Positions 50,908 through 59,969 of a stretch of DNA of 64,000 nt are shown piece after piece. This stretch comes from Chersky-806 sp038252255. GTDB taxonomy: Bacteria > Actinomycetota > Acidimicrobiia > IMCC26256 > JAENVU01. The stretch spans positions 62,001 to 126,000 of the forward strand of contig JBBSAM010000005.1 in NCBI GenBank assembly GCA_038252255.1. Direction: 5' to 3'. Under the pieces are notes generated by a model. That model was not told the DNA's origin. It did no database searches and worked only from the letters and a program-made list of their open reading frames with translations. Positions within the stretch are counted from its first letter, which is position 1, and each line of letters opens with the position of its first letter. The position numbers and the translations under genes are program-made.

Positions 50908-52367
50908 CGCGCGTCGGGCCTGCGTGCGCGCTCGGTGCGCTGGTTGCCGGCATTCTCGCGGGCGAGGCCCGTGGACCCGGTTCGGCGGGCCTGGCAGTCG
51001 GAGTCGCCGTCGCGCTGCTCGTCGCGGCGCTCCGGTGGCGCGGCGGGCGCGGGTTCCTGATCGCGTTGGTCGGGTGCGCGTTGCTCGGCGGCGCGGTGAT
51101 GCAGCGCGCCTTGCACGGACTCGCGGTCTCTCCGCTCGTCACCGCGACCGAGCTCCGCACGCGGGTCGTGCTCGAGGGCACGCTCGCCGACGATCCGTCG
51201 GGCCCCCGGTTCGAGGTCCAGGTGCTGGTCCGGCTCGGAACGGTCGACGGGGTATTGGCCGGCGATCGCACGGTGCTGCTCGTCGGCGGCGGAGACGTCA
51301 CCTCGCGGCTCCGGGTGCTCGAGGCGGGCGACCACGTCACGGTCGAGGGGACGCTCGAGCCCCTGTCCGGCTTCGACACCCGCTACCGGTGGCGGCACGC
51401 CGTCGCGCGCGTGCAGGTCACGGACCTCGTGGACTTCGGCCCGCCCCGCTCACCCCTTGGCCGGCTCGCGAACTCGGCGCGAGCGGCGGTCCTGGGCGGT
51501 GGTAGCGCCCTGCCGGCCACGGAACGCGCCCTGCTGGCCGGCTTTCTCCTCGGCGACACGCGTGCACTGCCCGACGACCTGGTCCACGACTTCCGTGACG
51601 CGGGGCTCAGCCACCTGCTCGCGGTCAGTGGCGCGAACGTGGCGTTCGTCCTCGCGATCGCCGGTCCGCTGCTGCGCCGGCTCCGGCTGGGCAGCCGGCT
51701 CGCGCTCGGGCTCGGGGTCCTGGTGCTGTTCGGCACGATGACCCGCTGGGAGCCGTCGGTGTTGCGGGCTTCCGCGATGGCGGGCATCGCGATGGGAGCG
51801 ACGTTCATCGGTCGCCCCGCCCCCGCGAGCCGGCTCCTCGCGTACGCCGCGTTCGGCCTGCTCGTCGCGGACCCGTTCCTCGTGCACTCGGTGGGGTTCC
51901 TGCTCTCCTGCGGCGCGGCCGCCGGCATCGTCGTGCTCGCACCCGCGTTCAGCGCCCGGATCCCCGGTCCCAGGGTCGTCGGCGAGGCCCTCGGCGTCAC
52001 CGCCGCCGCGCAGATCGGGGTCCTCCCCGTCATCCTCTCGGTGTTCGGCACGATGCCGCTCATCGCGCTCCCGGCCAACCTGTTCGCCGCGCCGATCGTC
52101 GGTCCGCTCACGGTGTGGGGACTGGTCATGGGCGTGCTCGGTGGCCTCCTCGGCCCCGGCGTGGCCCGCGTGGTCCAGCTCCCGACGTACGCGCTGCTGC
52201 GCTGGGTCGAGACGGTGGCCCGGGTGAGCGCGTCCGAACCGATCGCGATCGACGGCCGGGACCTCTGCGGGCTCGTCGCGCTCGGTTGCCTCGGCGCGGT
52301 GCTCCTCCGGATGCGGCGAGGGCGCCCCGGTAGGCTCGATCGGGATGCCGCGCTTCCGCCTGGGTGA
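50904..52367 (+). CDS. comEC: ComEC/Rec2-family DNA channel protein, without the metallo-beta-lactamase domain
   Basis: The product is 487 aa. An N-terminal OB-like soluble domain (DUF4131-type, about 75-185) is set between membrane helices. The competence domain follows with LLAGFLLGDTRALPDDL and GLSHLLAVSGANVAFVLAI. It should carry single-stranded DNA across the membrane. The C-terminal metallo-beta-lactamase domain found in long ComEC proteins is missing; the gene simply ends and overlaps folP2 by 23 bp. Short forms are known in actinobacteria. Confidence 0.88.
   Translation: MTRVGPACALGALVAGILAGEARGPGSAGLAVGVAVALLVAALRWRGGRGFLIALVGCALLGGAVMQRALHGLAVSPLVTATELRTRVVLEGTLADDPSGPRFEVQVLVRLGTVDGVLAGDRTVLLVGGGDVTSRLRVLEAGDHVTVEGTLEPLSGFDTRYRWRHAVARVQVTDLVDFGPPRSPLGRLANSARAAVLGGGSALPATERALLAGFLLGDTRALPDDLVHDFRDAGLSHLLAVSGANVAFVLAIAGPLLRRLRLGSRLALGLGVLVLFGTMTRWEPSVLRASAMAGIAMGATFIGRPAPASRLLAYAAFGLLVADPFLVHSVGFLLSCGAAAGIVVLAPAFSARIPGPRVVGEALGVTAAAQIGVLPVILSVFGTMPLIALPANLFAAPIVGPLTVWGLVMGVLGGLLGPGVARVVQLPTYALLRWVETVARVSASEPIAIDGRDLCGLVALGCLGAVLLRMRRGRPGRLDRDAALPPG
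52331..52336 (+). promoter_or_regulatory. -10 element (TAGGCT) of the folP2-type gene
   Basis: TAGGCT lies inside the end of comEC and ends 8 nt before the ATG at 52345, so this gene can be transcribed independently as a leaderless mRNA. Confidence 0.4.
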
Positions 52368-53190
52368 CGTCGAGCACGACCTCACCACGCGCACGCTGGT
52401 GATGGGCATCCTCAACCGGACACCCGATTCCTTCTACGACGCGGGGGAGACGTTCGCCCTCGACGCGCTCGTCGATCGGGCCGCGCGGCTCGTCGAGGAC
52501 GGCGCGGACCTCCTCGACATCGGTGGCGTCAAAGCCGGTCCGGGGCCCGAGGTCGGCGAGCTGGAGGAGCTCGACCGGGTGATCCCGTCCATCGAGGCCG
52601 TCCGCGCCCGCTTCGACACCCCGATCTCGTGCGACACCTGGCGCGCCTCCGTCCTCGACGCGGCGTGCGCGGCGGGAGCCGTCGTCGGCAACGACATCAG
52701 CGGGTTCGCCGACCCCGAGTACCTCCCGGTCGCGGCGAAGCACGACGTGTCGGTCGTCGCGACGCACATCCGCCTCGCCCCACGGGTGCCGGATCCCGAA
52801 CCGCACTACGACGACCTGGTGAACGACGTGCGGGACAACCTGCTCGACCGCGCGCAGCGGGCCGAGGCCGCCGGTCTCTCTCCGAGCCAGATCTCGGTCG
52901 ATGCCGGACTGGACCTTGGCAAGACGCCGGCGATGAGCGCCGTCCTGCTGCGCGAGAGCGAGTCCCTCGCGGGGCTCGGGTACGCCGTGCTCCTCTCCGC
53001 GAGCAACAAGCGGTTCCTCGGCGACACCCTCGGGCTCGACATCGACGACCGGCGCGACGTGTCACTCGCGTCGGTGGCCTACGGGGTCGCGCACGGGTGC
53101 CGGATCGTCCGGGTCCACGATGTGGCAGGGTCGGCACAGGTCTGCCGGGTCGTGCAGGCCATCCTCGAGCAGCGCCGGGAGCGGCCGTGA
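52345..53190 (+). CDS. Dihydropteroate synthase paralogue, FolP2 type
   Basis: The product is 281 aa, TIM-barrel DHPS fold. MGILNRTPDSFYD and NDISG are kept. The sulfonamide-binding loop that reads DIGGESTRPG in true DHPS is DIGGVKAGPG, as in mycobacterial FolP2, which is reported not to act as a DHPS. A role in folate synthesis is therefore doubtful. It starts 23 bp inside comEC and its stop overlaps holA (GTGA). Confidence 0.8.
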   Translation: MPRFRLGDVEHDLTTRTLVMGILNRTPDSFYDAGETFALDALVDRAARLVEDGADLLDIGGVKAGPGPEVGELEELDRVIPSIEAVRARFDTPISCDTWRASVLDAACAAGAVVGNDISGFADPEYLPVAAKHDVSVVATHIRLAPRVPDPEPHYDDLVNDVRDNLLDRAQRAEAAGLSPSQISVDAGLDLGKTPAMSAVLLRESESLAGLGYAVLLSASNKRFLGDTLGLDIDDRRDVSLASVAYGVAHGCRIVRVHDVAGSAQVCRVVQAILEQRRERP

Positions 53191-54239
53191 CCTATCTCGT
53201 GAAGGCGGGTGATCCGACCCTGCGCTCCCGCGCCGCCCAGGCGCTCGTCGACGAGCTGGTCGGCGACGAGGACCGCACCCTCGTCGTCGAGGAGTTCACC
53301 GTGCCGTCGAAGGTGCGGGGCGGAGGCGACGACGACTCCGGCCCGCCGACCGACGAAGGCGCGCGCGGGCCCGTCGTCGCCGCGATTGTCAACGCGGCGC
53401 AGAGCCCACCCTTCATGACGAGCAAGCGGGTCGTGGTCGTCCGCGACTTCGAGCAGCTCACCGCCGACGAGTCGGCCCCGCTCGCCGCGTTGTTGACGGA
53501 CCCGCTCGAGACGACGGTGTTCGTCTTCGTCGCGGGTGGTGGGCGGGCACCGAAGAGCCTGCTCGACGCACTGAAGGGCGCGGAGACGGTCGGGCCCGAC
53601 TCCGAGAAGACGTCGGACGTCCTCGCCGCGGAGCTCGAGCGGGTGGACCTCGAGCTCGGCAATGATGCCGCCCGAGCAGTGGCGGTTCGCCTCGGCGACG
53701 ACGCGGGCCGCGCCGCCGCGCTCGTCGACGTGCTCGTCGCCGCGTTCGGGCCGGGCGTCACGCTCAACGCCGCGGACGTCGAGCCGTATCTCGGCGAAGC
53801 GGGATCGGTTCCGGTGTTCCAGCTCACGAACGCGATCGAAGAGGGCCAGGTCGCGGGCGCGCTGAGCATCCTCGATCGGCTCCTCACGGTGACGAGCGCC
53901 CGCCAGCCCAAGCCGATGCACCCGCTGCAGATCCTCGCCATGCTGCAGTCGCGCTACCGCAAGCTCCTGCACCTCGACGATCCGGCGATCCGGACGGTTG
54001 CCGAGGCCCACGCCGCGCTCGGCGGGAAGGGCAGCACCTTCCCGGCGAAGAAGGCGCTCGAGGCGTCACAGGCGCTCGGAACCGACGGGCTGCGCAAGGC
54101 GATCGACTCGCTGCACCGGGCCGACATCGATCTCAAGGGAGCGAGCGCGATGCCCGAGGACGCGGTGCTCGAGGTGCTCGTCGCCCGCCTCGCCGCGCTC
54201 CACGGCCGCAGCGCATCTCGCGCTGGCTCCCGCCGCTGA
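53187..54239 (+). CDS. holA: DNA polymerase III subunit delta
   Basis: The product is 350 aa. The N-terminal domain is RecA/AAA-like without a working P-loop (VTYLVKAGDPTL, RVVVVRDFEQL), followed by helical clamp-loader domains (PVFQLTNAIEEGQVAGALSIL, HPLQILAMLQSRYRKLL). Delta opens the sliding clamp. comEC, holA and rpsT are neighbours in many bacteria. The GTG overlaps the preceding stop. Confidence 0.92.
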   Translation: MTYLVKAGDPTLRSRAAQALVDELVGDEDRTLVVEEFTVPSKVRGGGDDDSGPPTDEGARGPVVAAIVNAAQSPPFMTSKRVVVVRDFEQLTADESAPLAALLTDPLETTVFVFVAGGGRAPKSLLDALKGAETVGPDSEKTSDVLAAELERVDLELGNDAARAVAVRLGDDAGRAAALVDVLVAAFGPGVTLNAADVEPYLGEAGSVPVFQLTNAIEEGQVAGALSILDRLLTVTSARQPKPMHPLQILAMLQSRYRKLLHLDDPAIRTVAEAHAALGGKGSTFPAKKALEASQALGTDGLRKAIDSLHRADIDLKGASAMPEDAVLEVLVARLAALHGRSASRAGSRR

Positions 54240-54257
54240 CTCCTAAGGAAGAAACCG

Positions 54258-54301
54258 CCGGAGGGCACCGGCCAAATCCGGGTCGAGCGTTTGCCCTCCG
54301 G
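54258..54301. terminator. Bidirectional terminator-like hairpin between holA and rpsT
   Basis: CCGGAGGGCA (54258-54267) and TGCCCTCCGG (54292-54301) pair perfectly round a 24-nt loop, in the gap between these convergent genes. Confidence 0.6.
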
Positions 54302-54307
54302 AGAACC

Positions 54308-54571
54308 TCAGGAGGCAGCCTTGTTCGCGGCCTTCATCAGGCGTGAGGTGCGGCGGGCCGCTTGGTTCTTGTGGATCATGCCCTTCGCGCCGGCTTTGCC
54401 CAACCGCTTCTGCGCGAGCGTGAGACGCTCCGACGCGTCCTCGCTTCCGTTCTCGAACGCCGTCGTGGCGGCCTTCGTCCGGGTCTTGAGCTCGGAGCGC
54501 ACGGCGACGTTGCGTACCCGCCGCTTCTCGTTCTGAAGATTCCGCTTCTTCTGACTCTTGATGTTCGCCAT
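54308..54571 (-). CDS. rpsT: 30S ribosomal protein S20
   Basis: The product is 87 aa, Lys/Arg-rich and helical (MANIKSQKKRNLQNEKRR), the usual length and start. It binds 16S rRNA early in assembly. A TAGCCT -10 on the minus strand (54612-54617) lies about 40 nt upstream. Confidence 0.97.
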   Translation of the reverse strand: MANIKSQKKRNLQNEKRRVRNVAVRSELKTRTKAATTAFENGSEDASERLTLAQKRLGKAGAKGMIHKNQAARRTSRLMKAANKAAS

Positions 54572-54611
54572 CGGGTGTCGCGACCTCGCAGTGCGTCTCG
54601 GGAACCGGGAA

Positions 54612-54617
54612 AGGCTA
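54612..54617 (-). promoter_or_regulatory. -10 element (TAGCCT) of rpsT
   Basis: TAGCCT on the minus strand gives rpsT a leader of about 35 nt. Confidence 0.35.
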
Positions 54618-54696
54618 TCAGGAGGCTCGGATCGGGCACCGTTCGCCGCCCCGGGGCTCCCGCGAGGGACAATGAGCGCCCCGTTTCCGTCTGGAC

Positions 54697-56487
54697 GTGT
54701 CTGTGATCCCGCTCGACCACCTCCGCTGCCTGAGCATCATCGCCCATATCGACCATGGGAAGAGCACGCTCGCGGACCGGATCCTCGAGATCACCGGCGC
54801 TGTCGAGATGCGGGACATGCGGGCCCAGTACCTGGACTCGATGGACATCGAGCGCGAGCGGGGCATCACCATCAAGGCCCAGAACGTGCGGCTGAACTGG
54901 AAAGACCACGTGATCAGCCTCATCGACACTCCGGGCCACGTGGACTTCGGCTACGAGGTGTCCCGCAGCCTGGCCGCGTGCGAAGGCGTGATCCTGCTCG
55001 TGGACGCGAGCCAGGGGATCGAGGCGCAGACGCTGGCCAATTGCTACCTGGCGATGGAGAACGACCTGGCGATCGTGGCCGCGGTGAACAAGATCGACCT
55101 GCCGGCTGCCGATCCCGACCGGGTCTCCGAGGAGATCGAGCGCGTGCTCGGCATCGCGGCCGAGGACGTGCTGCGGATCTCGGCGAAGTCCGGCGAAGGC
55201 GTGCCGGAGCTGCTCGACGCCGTGCTCGAGAAGATCCCGCCGCCGAAGGGCGATCCCGACGCGCCGCTCCAGGCGCTGATCTTCGACTCGTACTACGACC
55301 CATACCGCGGCGTCGTGAGTGCACTCCGCGTGTTCGACGGGACGTTGAACTCCGGCGCGCGGCTGCGCTTCCTCCAGGCGAGCTCGGTGTACGACGCGGA
55401 GGAGATCGGTGTCCGGCTGCCGGTACCGACGCCCGTTGCGACGCTCGGCCCGGGCGAAGTCGGGTACCTGATCGCGGGGATCAAGGACGTCGGTGAGGCG
55501 CGCGTCGGTGAGACGGTGACGACCAACGCCCGCCCCGGCGAGGTGCTCACCGGCTACCGCCACCCGAAGCCCATGGTCTTCTGCGGCCTCTATCCGGTGG
55601 AGGGCGACGAGTACGCCGACCTGCGTGAGGCGCTGGAGAAGCTTCGGCTCAACGACTCGTCGTTCACCTACGAGCCGGAGACGTCCGGCGCGCTGGGGTT
55701 CGGCTTCCGCTGCGGATTCCTCGGGCTGCTCCACATGGAGATCGTGCGCGAACGGCTGGAACGTGAGTACGACCTCGCACTCGTGGCGACCGCGCCGAAC
55801 GTGGAGTACCTCGCGCACACCACGAATGGTGGCGTCGAGGTCGTGGACAACCCCTCGTCGCTCCCTCCCCTCAACGACGTCGTGTCGATCGAGGAGCCGT
55901 ACGTCACCATCACGATCCTCACCCCGACCGACTACGTGGGGACGCTGATGGAGCTGTGCCAGGGGCGGCGGGGCGAGATGCAGAAGATGGACTACCTCTC
56001 CGAGGAGCGCGTCGAGCTCGTCTACGTCGTCCCGCTCGGCGAAATTGTCATGGACTTCTTCGACCAGATGAAGTCGCGCACCAAGGGCTACGCGAGCCTG
56101 GACTACGAGCGGGCCGGGTACCGCGAGTCGAAGCTGGTGAAGGTGGACATCCTGTTGAACAACGTGCCCGTCGACGCGTTCTCGTCGATCGTGCACCGGG
56201 ACAAGGCGTACGACTACGGCAAGCAGATGACCGAGAAGCTGCGCGAGCTCATCCCGCGCCAGCTGTTCGACGTGCCGATCCAGGCCGCGATCGGCGGGCG
56301 CATCATCGCCCGCGAGACGGTGAAGGCGAAGCGCAAGGACGTGATCGCGAAGTGCTACGGCGGTGACGTCAGCCGGAAGCGCAAGCTGCTCGACCGGCAG
56401 AAGGAAGGCAAGAAGAAGATGAAGCAGATCGGCCGGGTCGAGGTGCCGCAAGAAGCCTTCGTCGCCGCGCTGAAGCTCGGCGACTGA
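54697..56487 (+). CDS. lepA: Elongation factor 4 (LepA)
   Basis: The product is 596 aa. The G domain has AHIDHGKS at 16-23, DTPGHVDF and NKIDLP; domains II, III and V follow, with the LepA-specific C-terminal domain (LLDRQKEGKKKMKQIG). It acts on ribosomes, affecting back-translocation or 30S biogenesis. The start is a GTG at 54697, with no clear ribosome binding site. It is divergent from rpsT. Confidence 0.97.
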   Translation: MSVIPLDHLRCLSIIAHIDHGKSTLADRILEITGAVEMRDMRAQYLDSMDIERERGITIKAQNVRLNWKDHVISLIDTPGHVDFGYEVSRSLAACEGVILLVDASQGIEAQTLANCYLAMENDLAIVAAVNKIDLPAADPDRVSEEIERVLGIAAEDVLRISAKSGEGVPELLDAVLEKIPPPKGDPDAPLQALIFDSYYDPYRGVVSALRVFDGTLNSGARLRFLQASSVYDAEEIGVRLPVPTPVATLGPGEVGYLIAGIKDVGEARVGETVTTNARPGEVLTGYRHPKPMVFCGLYPVEGDEYADLREALEKLRLNDSSFTYEPETSGALGFGFRCGFLGLLHMEIVRERLEREYDLALVATAPNVEYLAHTTNGGVEVVDNPSSLPPLNDVVSIEEPYVTITILTPTDYVGTLMELCQGRRGEMQKMDYLSEERVELVYVVPLGEIVMDFFDQMKSRTKGYASLDYERAGYRESKLVKVDILLNNVPVDAFSSIVHRDKAYDYGKQMTEKLRELIPRQLFDVPIQAAIGGRIIARETVKAKRKDVIAKCYGGDVSRKRKLLDRQKEGKKKMKQIGRVEVPQEAFVAALKLGD

Positions 56488-56500
56488 CCCCGAACCAGCT

Positions 56501-56547
56501 TTTTGGCGTCGCTACTTCACCGTAGAGGTGAAGAAACGACGCCAAAA
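56501..56547. repeat. TTTTGGCGTC dyad, copy 2
   Basis: The outer arms TTTTGGCGTC and GACGCCAAAA are as in the copy at 9989. The inner stem is CTTCACC/GGTGAAG with loop GTAGA. It lies between convergent lepA and the acyl-CoA dehydrogenase gene. Confidence 0.75.
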
Positions 56548-56578
56548 CGTGAATGGGCCGAGAGAAGTGTTCCGAGTC

Positions 56579-57715
56579 TCAGTCGCGGGGGAGGCCCAGG
56601 ATGCGCTCGGCGAGGATGTTGCGCTGCACCTCGCTCGTCCCGCCGCCGATGGTCAACGCGCGGCTGAAGAGGTATCCCTTCGCCCACATGCCGGTTGCCT
56701 CGCCGAAGGGGCCCTGGTCGAGGAGCAGGCCGCCGCTGCCCGCGAGCTCGACGGCGGCGGCCATCACGTGCTGGCCGTGCTCGTCGGCGAGGGCCTTGCG
56801 TACGGAAGCCTCCGGTCCCGGCTCGAGTCCCTGCACCTTGGCCGAGACGGTGCGCAGCCGGATCAACCGGAGGATCTCGGACTCGATGAAGAGCGCGGCG
56901 AGGCGTTGGCGCCGGATCGGGTCGGTGACCGTCCCGTGCGCGCGCACGAGGTCCAGCAGGTCGTGCGCGGTCGGGCCGATGCCCCAGAGCGCGCCTTCAC
57001 CTGAGAGCGAGACCCGTTCGTTGCCGAGCGTCACCTTTGCCAGCCGCCACCCGTCGTTCTCGGTGCCGACGATGTCCGCCGCCGGGATGCGCACGTTGTC
57101 GAAGAAGACCTCGTTGAACGTCGCGTCGTGGTCCATCTGCTTGATCGGCCGGACCGTGATCCCGGGCGTCTGCATGTCGAGGGCGAAGTACGAGATGCCG
57201 CGGTGCGGCTCCGCGTCCGGATCGGTGCGCGCGAGCAGGATGCCGTACCGGGCGAACTGCGCCAACGTCGTCCAGATCTTCTGGCCGTTGAGCACGTACT
57301 CGTCGCCGTCGCGCACCGCCGTCGTCCGCAACGACGCGAGGTCGCTGCCGGACTCCGGCTCGCTGAAGAGCTGGCACCAGATCTCCGAGCCGTCGAGCAG
57401 GCCGGGCAGGTAGCGCCGCTGCTGCTCGGGCGTTCCTGCGACGAGGAGCGTCGGGCCGGCCCAACCGATGCCGATCGGGTTCATCGGCTTCGGTGCGAGC
57501 GCCCGCTTCAGCTCTTCGTCGATCACGAGCTGCTCGATCGGTGACGCGTCACGCCCCCAGGGCCGGGGCCAGTGCGGGGCGACGTAACCGTTCGTGGCGA
57601 GACGATGTGTCCAATCGGCCGGGTACTTCCCGCCCGGCGCGTGCTCTTCGATGAACGCACGGATCCCGCCGCGGTACTCCTCGGCTTCGGGTGGCAGCTC
57701 GAACGTCAGGGCCAT
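56579..57715 (-). CDS. Acyl-CoA dehydrogenase
   Basis: The product is 378 aa, of the FAD-dependent ACAD fold. The flavin-binding WCQLFSEPESGSDLASL and KIWTTLAQFA segments and the C-terminal TIGGGTSEVQRNILAERILG are present. The position of the catalytic base is not certain from sequence, so the substrate (fatty or steroid acyl-CoA) is unknown. I chose the ATG at 57715 because TACCCT (57725-57730) ends 9 nt upstream and the family begins there. It is divergent from hemW with 31 bp between the starts. Confidence 0.9.
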   Translation of the reverse strand: MALTFELPPEAEEYRGGIRAFIEEHAPGGKYPADWTHRLATNGYVAPHWPRPWGRDASPIEQLVIDEELKRALAPKPMNPIGIGWAGPTLLVAGTPEQQRRYLPGLLDGSEIWCQLFSEPESGSDLASLRTTAVRDGDEYVLNGQKIWTTLAQFARYGILLARTDPDAEPHRGISYFALDMQTPGITVRPIKQMDHDATFNEVFFDNVRIPAADIVGTENDGWRLAKVTLGNERVSLSGEGALWGIGPTAHDLLDLVRAHGTVTDPIRRQRLAALFIESEILRLIRLRTVSAKVQGLEPGPEASVRKALADEHGQHVMAAAVELAGSGGLLLDQGPFGEATGMWAKGYLFSRALTIGGGTSEVQRNILAERILGLPRD

Positions 57716-57724
57716 CGCCGTCCG

Positions 57725-57730
57725 AGGGTA
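57725..57730 (-). promoter_or_regulatory. -10 element (TACCCT) of the acyl-CoA dehydrogenase gene
   Basis: TACCCT on the minus strand ends 9 nt before the ATG at 57715. Confidence 0.35.
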
Positions 57731-57746
57731 GTGGGAGACTGGCGGG

Positions 57747-58913
57747 ATGGCGCTCGGCGTGTACGTGCACATCCCCTTCTGTGCGACCCGCTGCGACTAC
57801 TGCGACTTCGCCACGTGGACGGACCGGGCCCATCTGATCGACGAGTACGTGGACGCATGCGTCACCGACGCGCAGCGGCAGATGGAAGGAACGGCCCGCC
57901 CGGCCACGAGCATCTTCTTCGGCGGCGGCACCCCGTCGCTGATCCCGGCCAGGGGTCTCGCCCGGATCCTCGATGCGATCGAGCGGGAGCCCGGCGCCGA
58001 GGTGACCGTCGAGTGCAATCCGGACTCCGTCGAGCCGGAGCAGCTCGCGATCTATTCGGGCGCGGGAGTCAACCGGTTGTCCTTCGGGGTCCAGTCCTTG
58101 CAGCCCCACGTGCTCGCCGAGCTCGGGCGCACGCACGACCCCGCCGGCGTGGCCCGGGCGGTGCAGTGGGCCAGGGAAGCCGGGTTCCGGCAGGTCAGCC
58201 TCGACCTCATCTACGGGACTCCGTGCGAGTCGATCGACGACTGGCGGCGGACGCTCGACGGCGCGCTCGCACTCGCACCGGATCACGTGAGCGCCTACGC
58301 GCTGACCGTCGAGCCGGGCACTCCGCTCGGACGCGACGTCGCCGCGGGTGGGCGCCGCGCACCGGACGACGACGATCAGGCCGACAAGTACGAGATCGCG
58401 GACGACACCCTGCGCGACGCCGGGTTCGAGTGGTACGAGATCTCGAACTGGGCCCGGCCGGGCGGGGCGTGCCGGCACAACCTCCTCTATTGGGAGCAGG
58501 GCGACGATCTCGCGATCGGTGGCGCGGCCCACGGTCACGCGGCGGGGCGACGGTCGTGGAACCTCCGCACGCCCGAGCGCTACATCGCCGCGATCCGCTC
58601 CGAAGCGTCCGCCGAAGCCGGGGCCGAGGTGCTCGACGCGGCGGGCCGGGCCGAAGAGGCGCTCATGCTCTCGATCCGCACCCGCTCCGGCGCCACGGTC
58701 CCGGCCGGCGCCACCGCGGTGGCAGCCGAGCTCGTAGCCGGCGGTCTCGTCGAGCGCATCGGGGACCGGGTGGTGCTGACCCGCCGGGGCCGATTGCTCG
58801 CTTCCGAGGTCACGACCCGACTCCTGGGCGCCCGCTCGCTCCAGCCTGTGCACTGCGTGCCCGCTCCTCCCACTCCTGGCGAGCGGGTAGCACTCGGTAG
58901 ACTCGACTGCTAA
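57747..58913 (+). CDS. hemW: HemW-like radical SAM heme chaperone
   Basis: The product is 388 aa. [4Fe-4S] cysteines are 12, 16 and 19 (CATRCDYC), preceded by YVHIPF. GGGTPSLI, ECNPDSV and RLSFGVQSLQ are the HemW/HemN-type barrel motifs. HemW members bind heme and lack coproporphyrinogen oxidase activity; hemW before hrcA-dnaJ is a conserved order. The last eight codons and stop also form the right-hand promoter/operator of hrcA (58887-58913). Confidence 0.92.
   Translation: MALGVYVHIPFCATRCDYCDFATWTDRAHLIDEYVDACVTDAQRQMEGTARPATSIFFGGGTPSLIPARGLARILDAIEREPGAEVTVECNPDSVEPEQLAIYSGAGVNRLSFGVQSLQPHVLAELGRTHDPAGVARAVQWAREAGFRQVSLDLIYGTPCESIDDWRRTLDGALALAPDHVSAYALTVEPGTPLGRDVAAGGRRAPDDDDQADKYEIADDTLRDAGFEWYEISNWARPGGACRHNLLYWEQGDDLAIGGAAHGHAAGRRSWNLRTPERYIAAIRSEASAEAGAEVLDAAGRAEEALMLSIRTRSGATVPAGATAVAAELVAGGLVERIGDRVVLTRRGRLLASEVTTRLLGARSLQPVHCVPAPPTPGERVALGRLDC
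58887..58913 (+). promoter_or_regulatory. CIRCE operator with embedded -10 for hrcA-dnaJ
   Basis: GTAGCACTC-N9-GACTGCTAA matches the CIRCE consensus TTAGCACTC-N9-GAGTGCTAA at 16 of 18 arm positions with the exact 9-nt spacing. TAGACT (58898-58903) in the spacer is the likely -10. HrcA binding would block RNA polymerase directly. The element lies entirely within hemW coding sequence and ends on its TAA. Confidence 0.8.
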
Positions 58914-58950
58914 CCGGGATCCCGCACCGCTAACGAACGAGGTGCACGAC

Positions 58951-59961
58951 ATGGACGTAGTCGACCGCCGAGCGGCGGTGCTGCGAGCGATCGTCGAGGA
59001 GTATGTCCAGACCGCCCAGCCGGTCGCCTCGCAAGCCATCGCCCAGTCGCGCTCGTTGGGCGTCTCCAGCGCCACCGTCCGCAACGACATGACCCAGCTC
59101 GAGCGTGAGGGCTACATCGTCCAGCCCCACACCTCGGCCGGCCGGATCCCCACCGACCAGGGCTACCGCTACTTCGTCGACCACTTCACGAAGGCGGGCT
59201 CGCTCCCCGCGGCGCAACGCCGGGCCGTCGCCGAGTTCTTCGCTTCGGCGCACAGCGCGCTCGAGGACATGCTCCACGAGACGAGCCAGCTCCTCGCGCG
59301 GCTCACCCGGCACGCCGCGGTGGTCGTGGGCCCCCAGTTCGACGCCGCCCGGGTGCGCAGCGCCCAGCTCATCAACCTGCAGCCCGAGCTGGTGCTCGCA
59401 GTCGCGGTCCTCTCCAACGGCACGATCGAGAAGGAAGTGATCTCGAACGCCGGCGACTTCAACGACGACCAGATCTCGCGCGCCAGCCAGACGTTCGACG
59501 CCGCGTTGCGGGAGTCGTCGCTCGGAGCCATCACCTCGCCCGAGCCCACGACGGATGCGGTGGTGGACCGGCTGGTGCAGCTCGGCGTCGAGGCGCTGTC
59601 CCGCCGGGCGACTTCGGGTGCCGAGCCTCTCTACGTGGGTGGCGCGAGCCGGATCGCCGCGGAGCACGACGCATTCGCGACGGCGGAACGCGCGTCCCGC
59701 CTGCTCGAGATGCTCGAGCAACAGGTGGTCGTGGTGTCCCTCGTCCGGGACCTGCTGGACCAGGGCGTCACCGTCAGCATCGGTTCCGAGAACGACGTGG
59801 ACGAGCTGCGCGACTGCTCGCTCGTCCTCGCGCCCTACAGCGTCGACGGCCAGATGCTCGGCACCGTCGGCGTGCTCGGCCCGACCCGGATGGACTACCA
59901 GCAGGCGTTGGCCGCCGTCGCCGCAGTGTCGCAGCAGCTCGGCCGGCTGCTGCTCGGCTAG
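58951..59961 (+). CDS. hrcA: Heat-inducible transcription repressor HrcA
   Basis: The product is 336 aa. A winged-helix N-terminal domain (VSSATVRNDMTQLEREGYI, TSAGRIPTDQGYRYFVD) is followed by a GAF-like domain and the HrcA C-terminal part. It represses heat-shock genes through CIRCE. The ATG at 58951 has GAGGTG 6 nt upstream; a GTG at 58942 is less likely. With dnaJ downstream and a CIRCE upstream it controls its own operon. Confidence 0.95.
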   Translation: MDVVDRRAAVLRAIVEEYVQTAQPVASQAIAQSRSLGVSSATVRNDMTQLEREGYIVQPHTSAGRIPTDQGYRYFVDHFTKAGSLPAAQRRAVAEFFASAHSALEDMLHETSQLLARLTRHAAVVVGPQFDAARVRSAQLINLQPELVLAVAVLSNGTIEKEVISNAGDFNDDQISRASQTFDAALRESSLGAITSPEPTTDAVVDRLVQLGVEALSRRATSGAEPLYVGGASRIAAEHDAFATAERASRLLEMLEQQVVVVSLVRDLLDQGVTVSIGSENDVDELRDCSLVLAPYSVDGQMLGTVGVLGPTRMDYQQALAAVAAVSQQLGRLLLG

Positions 59962-59969
59962 GCACCACC

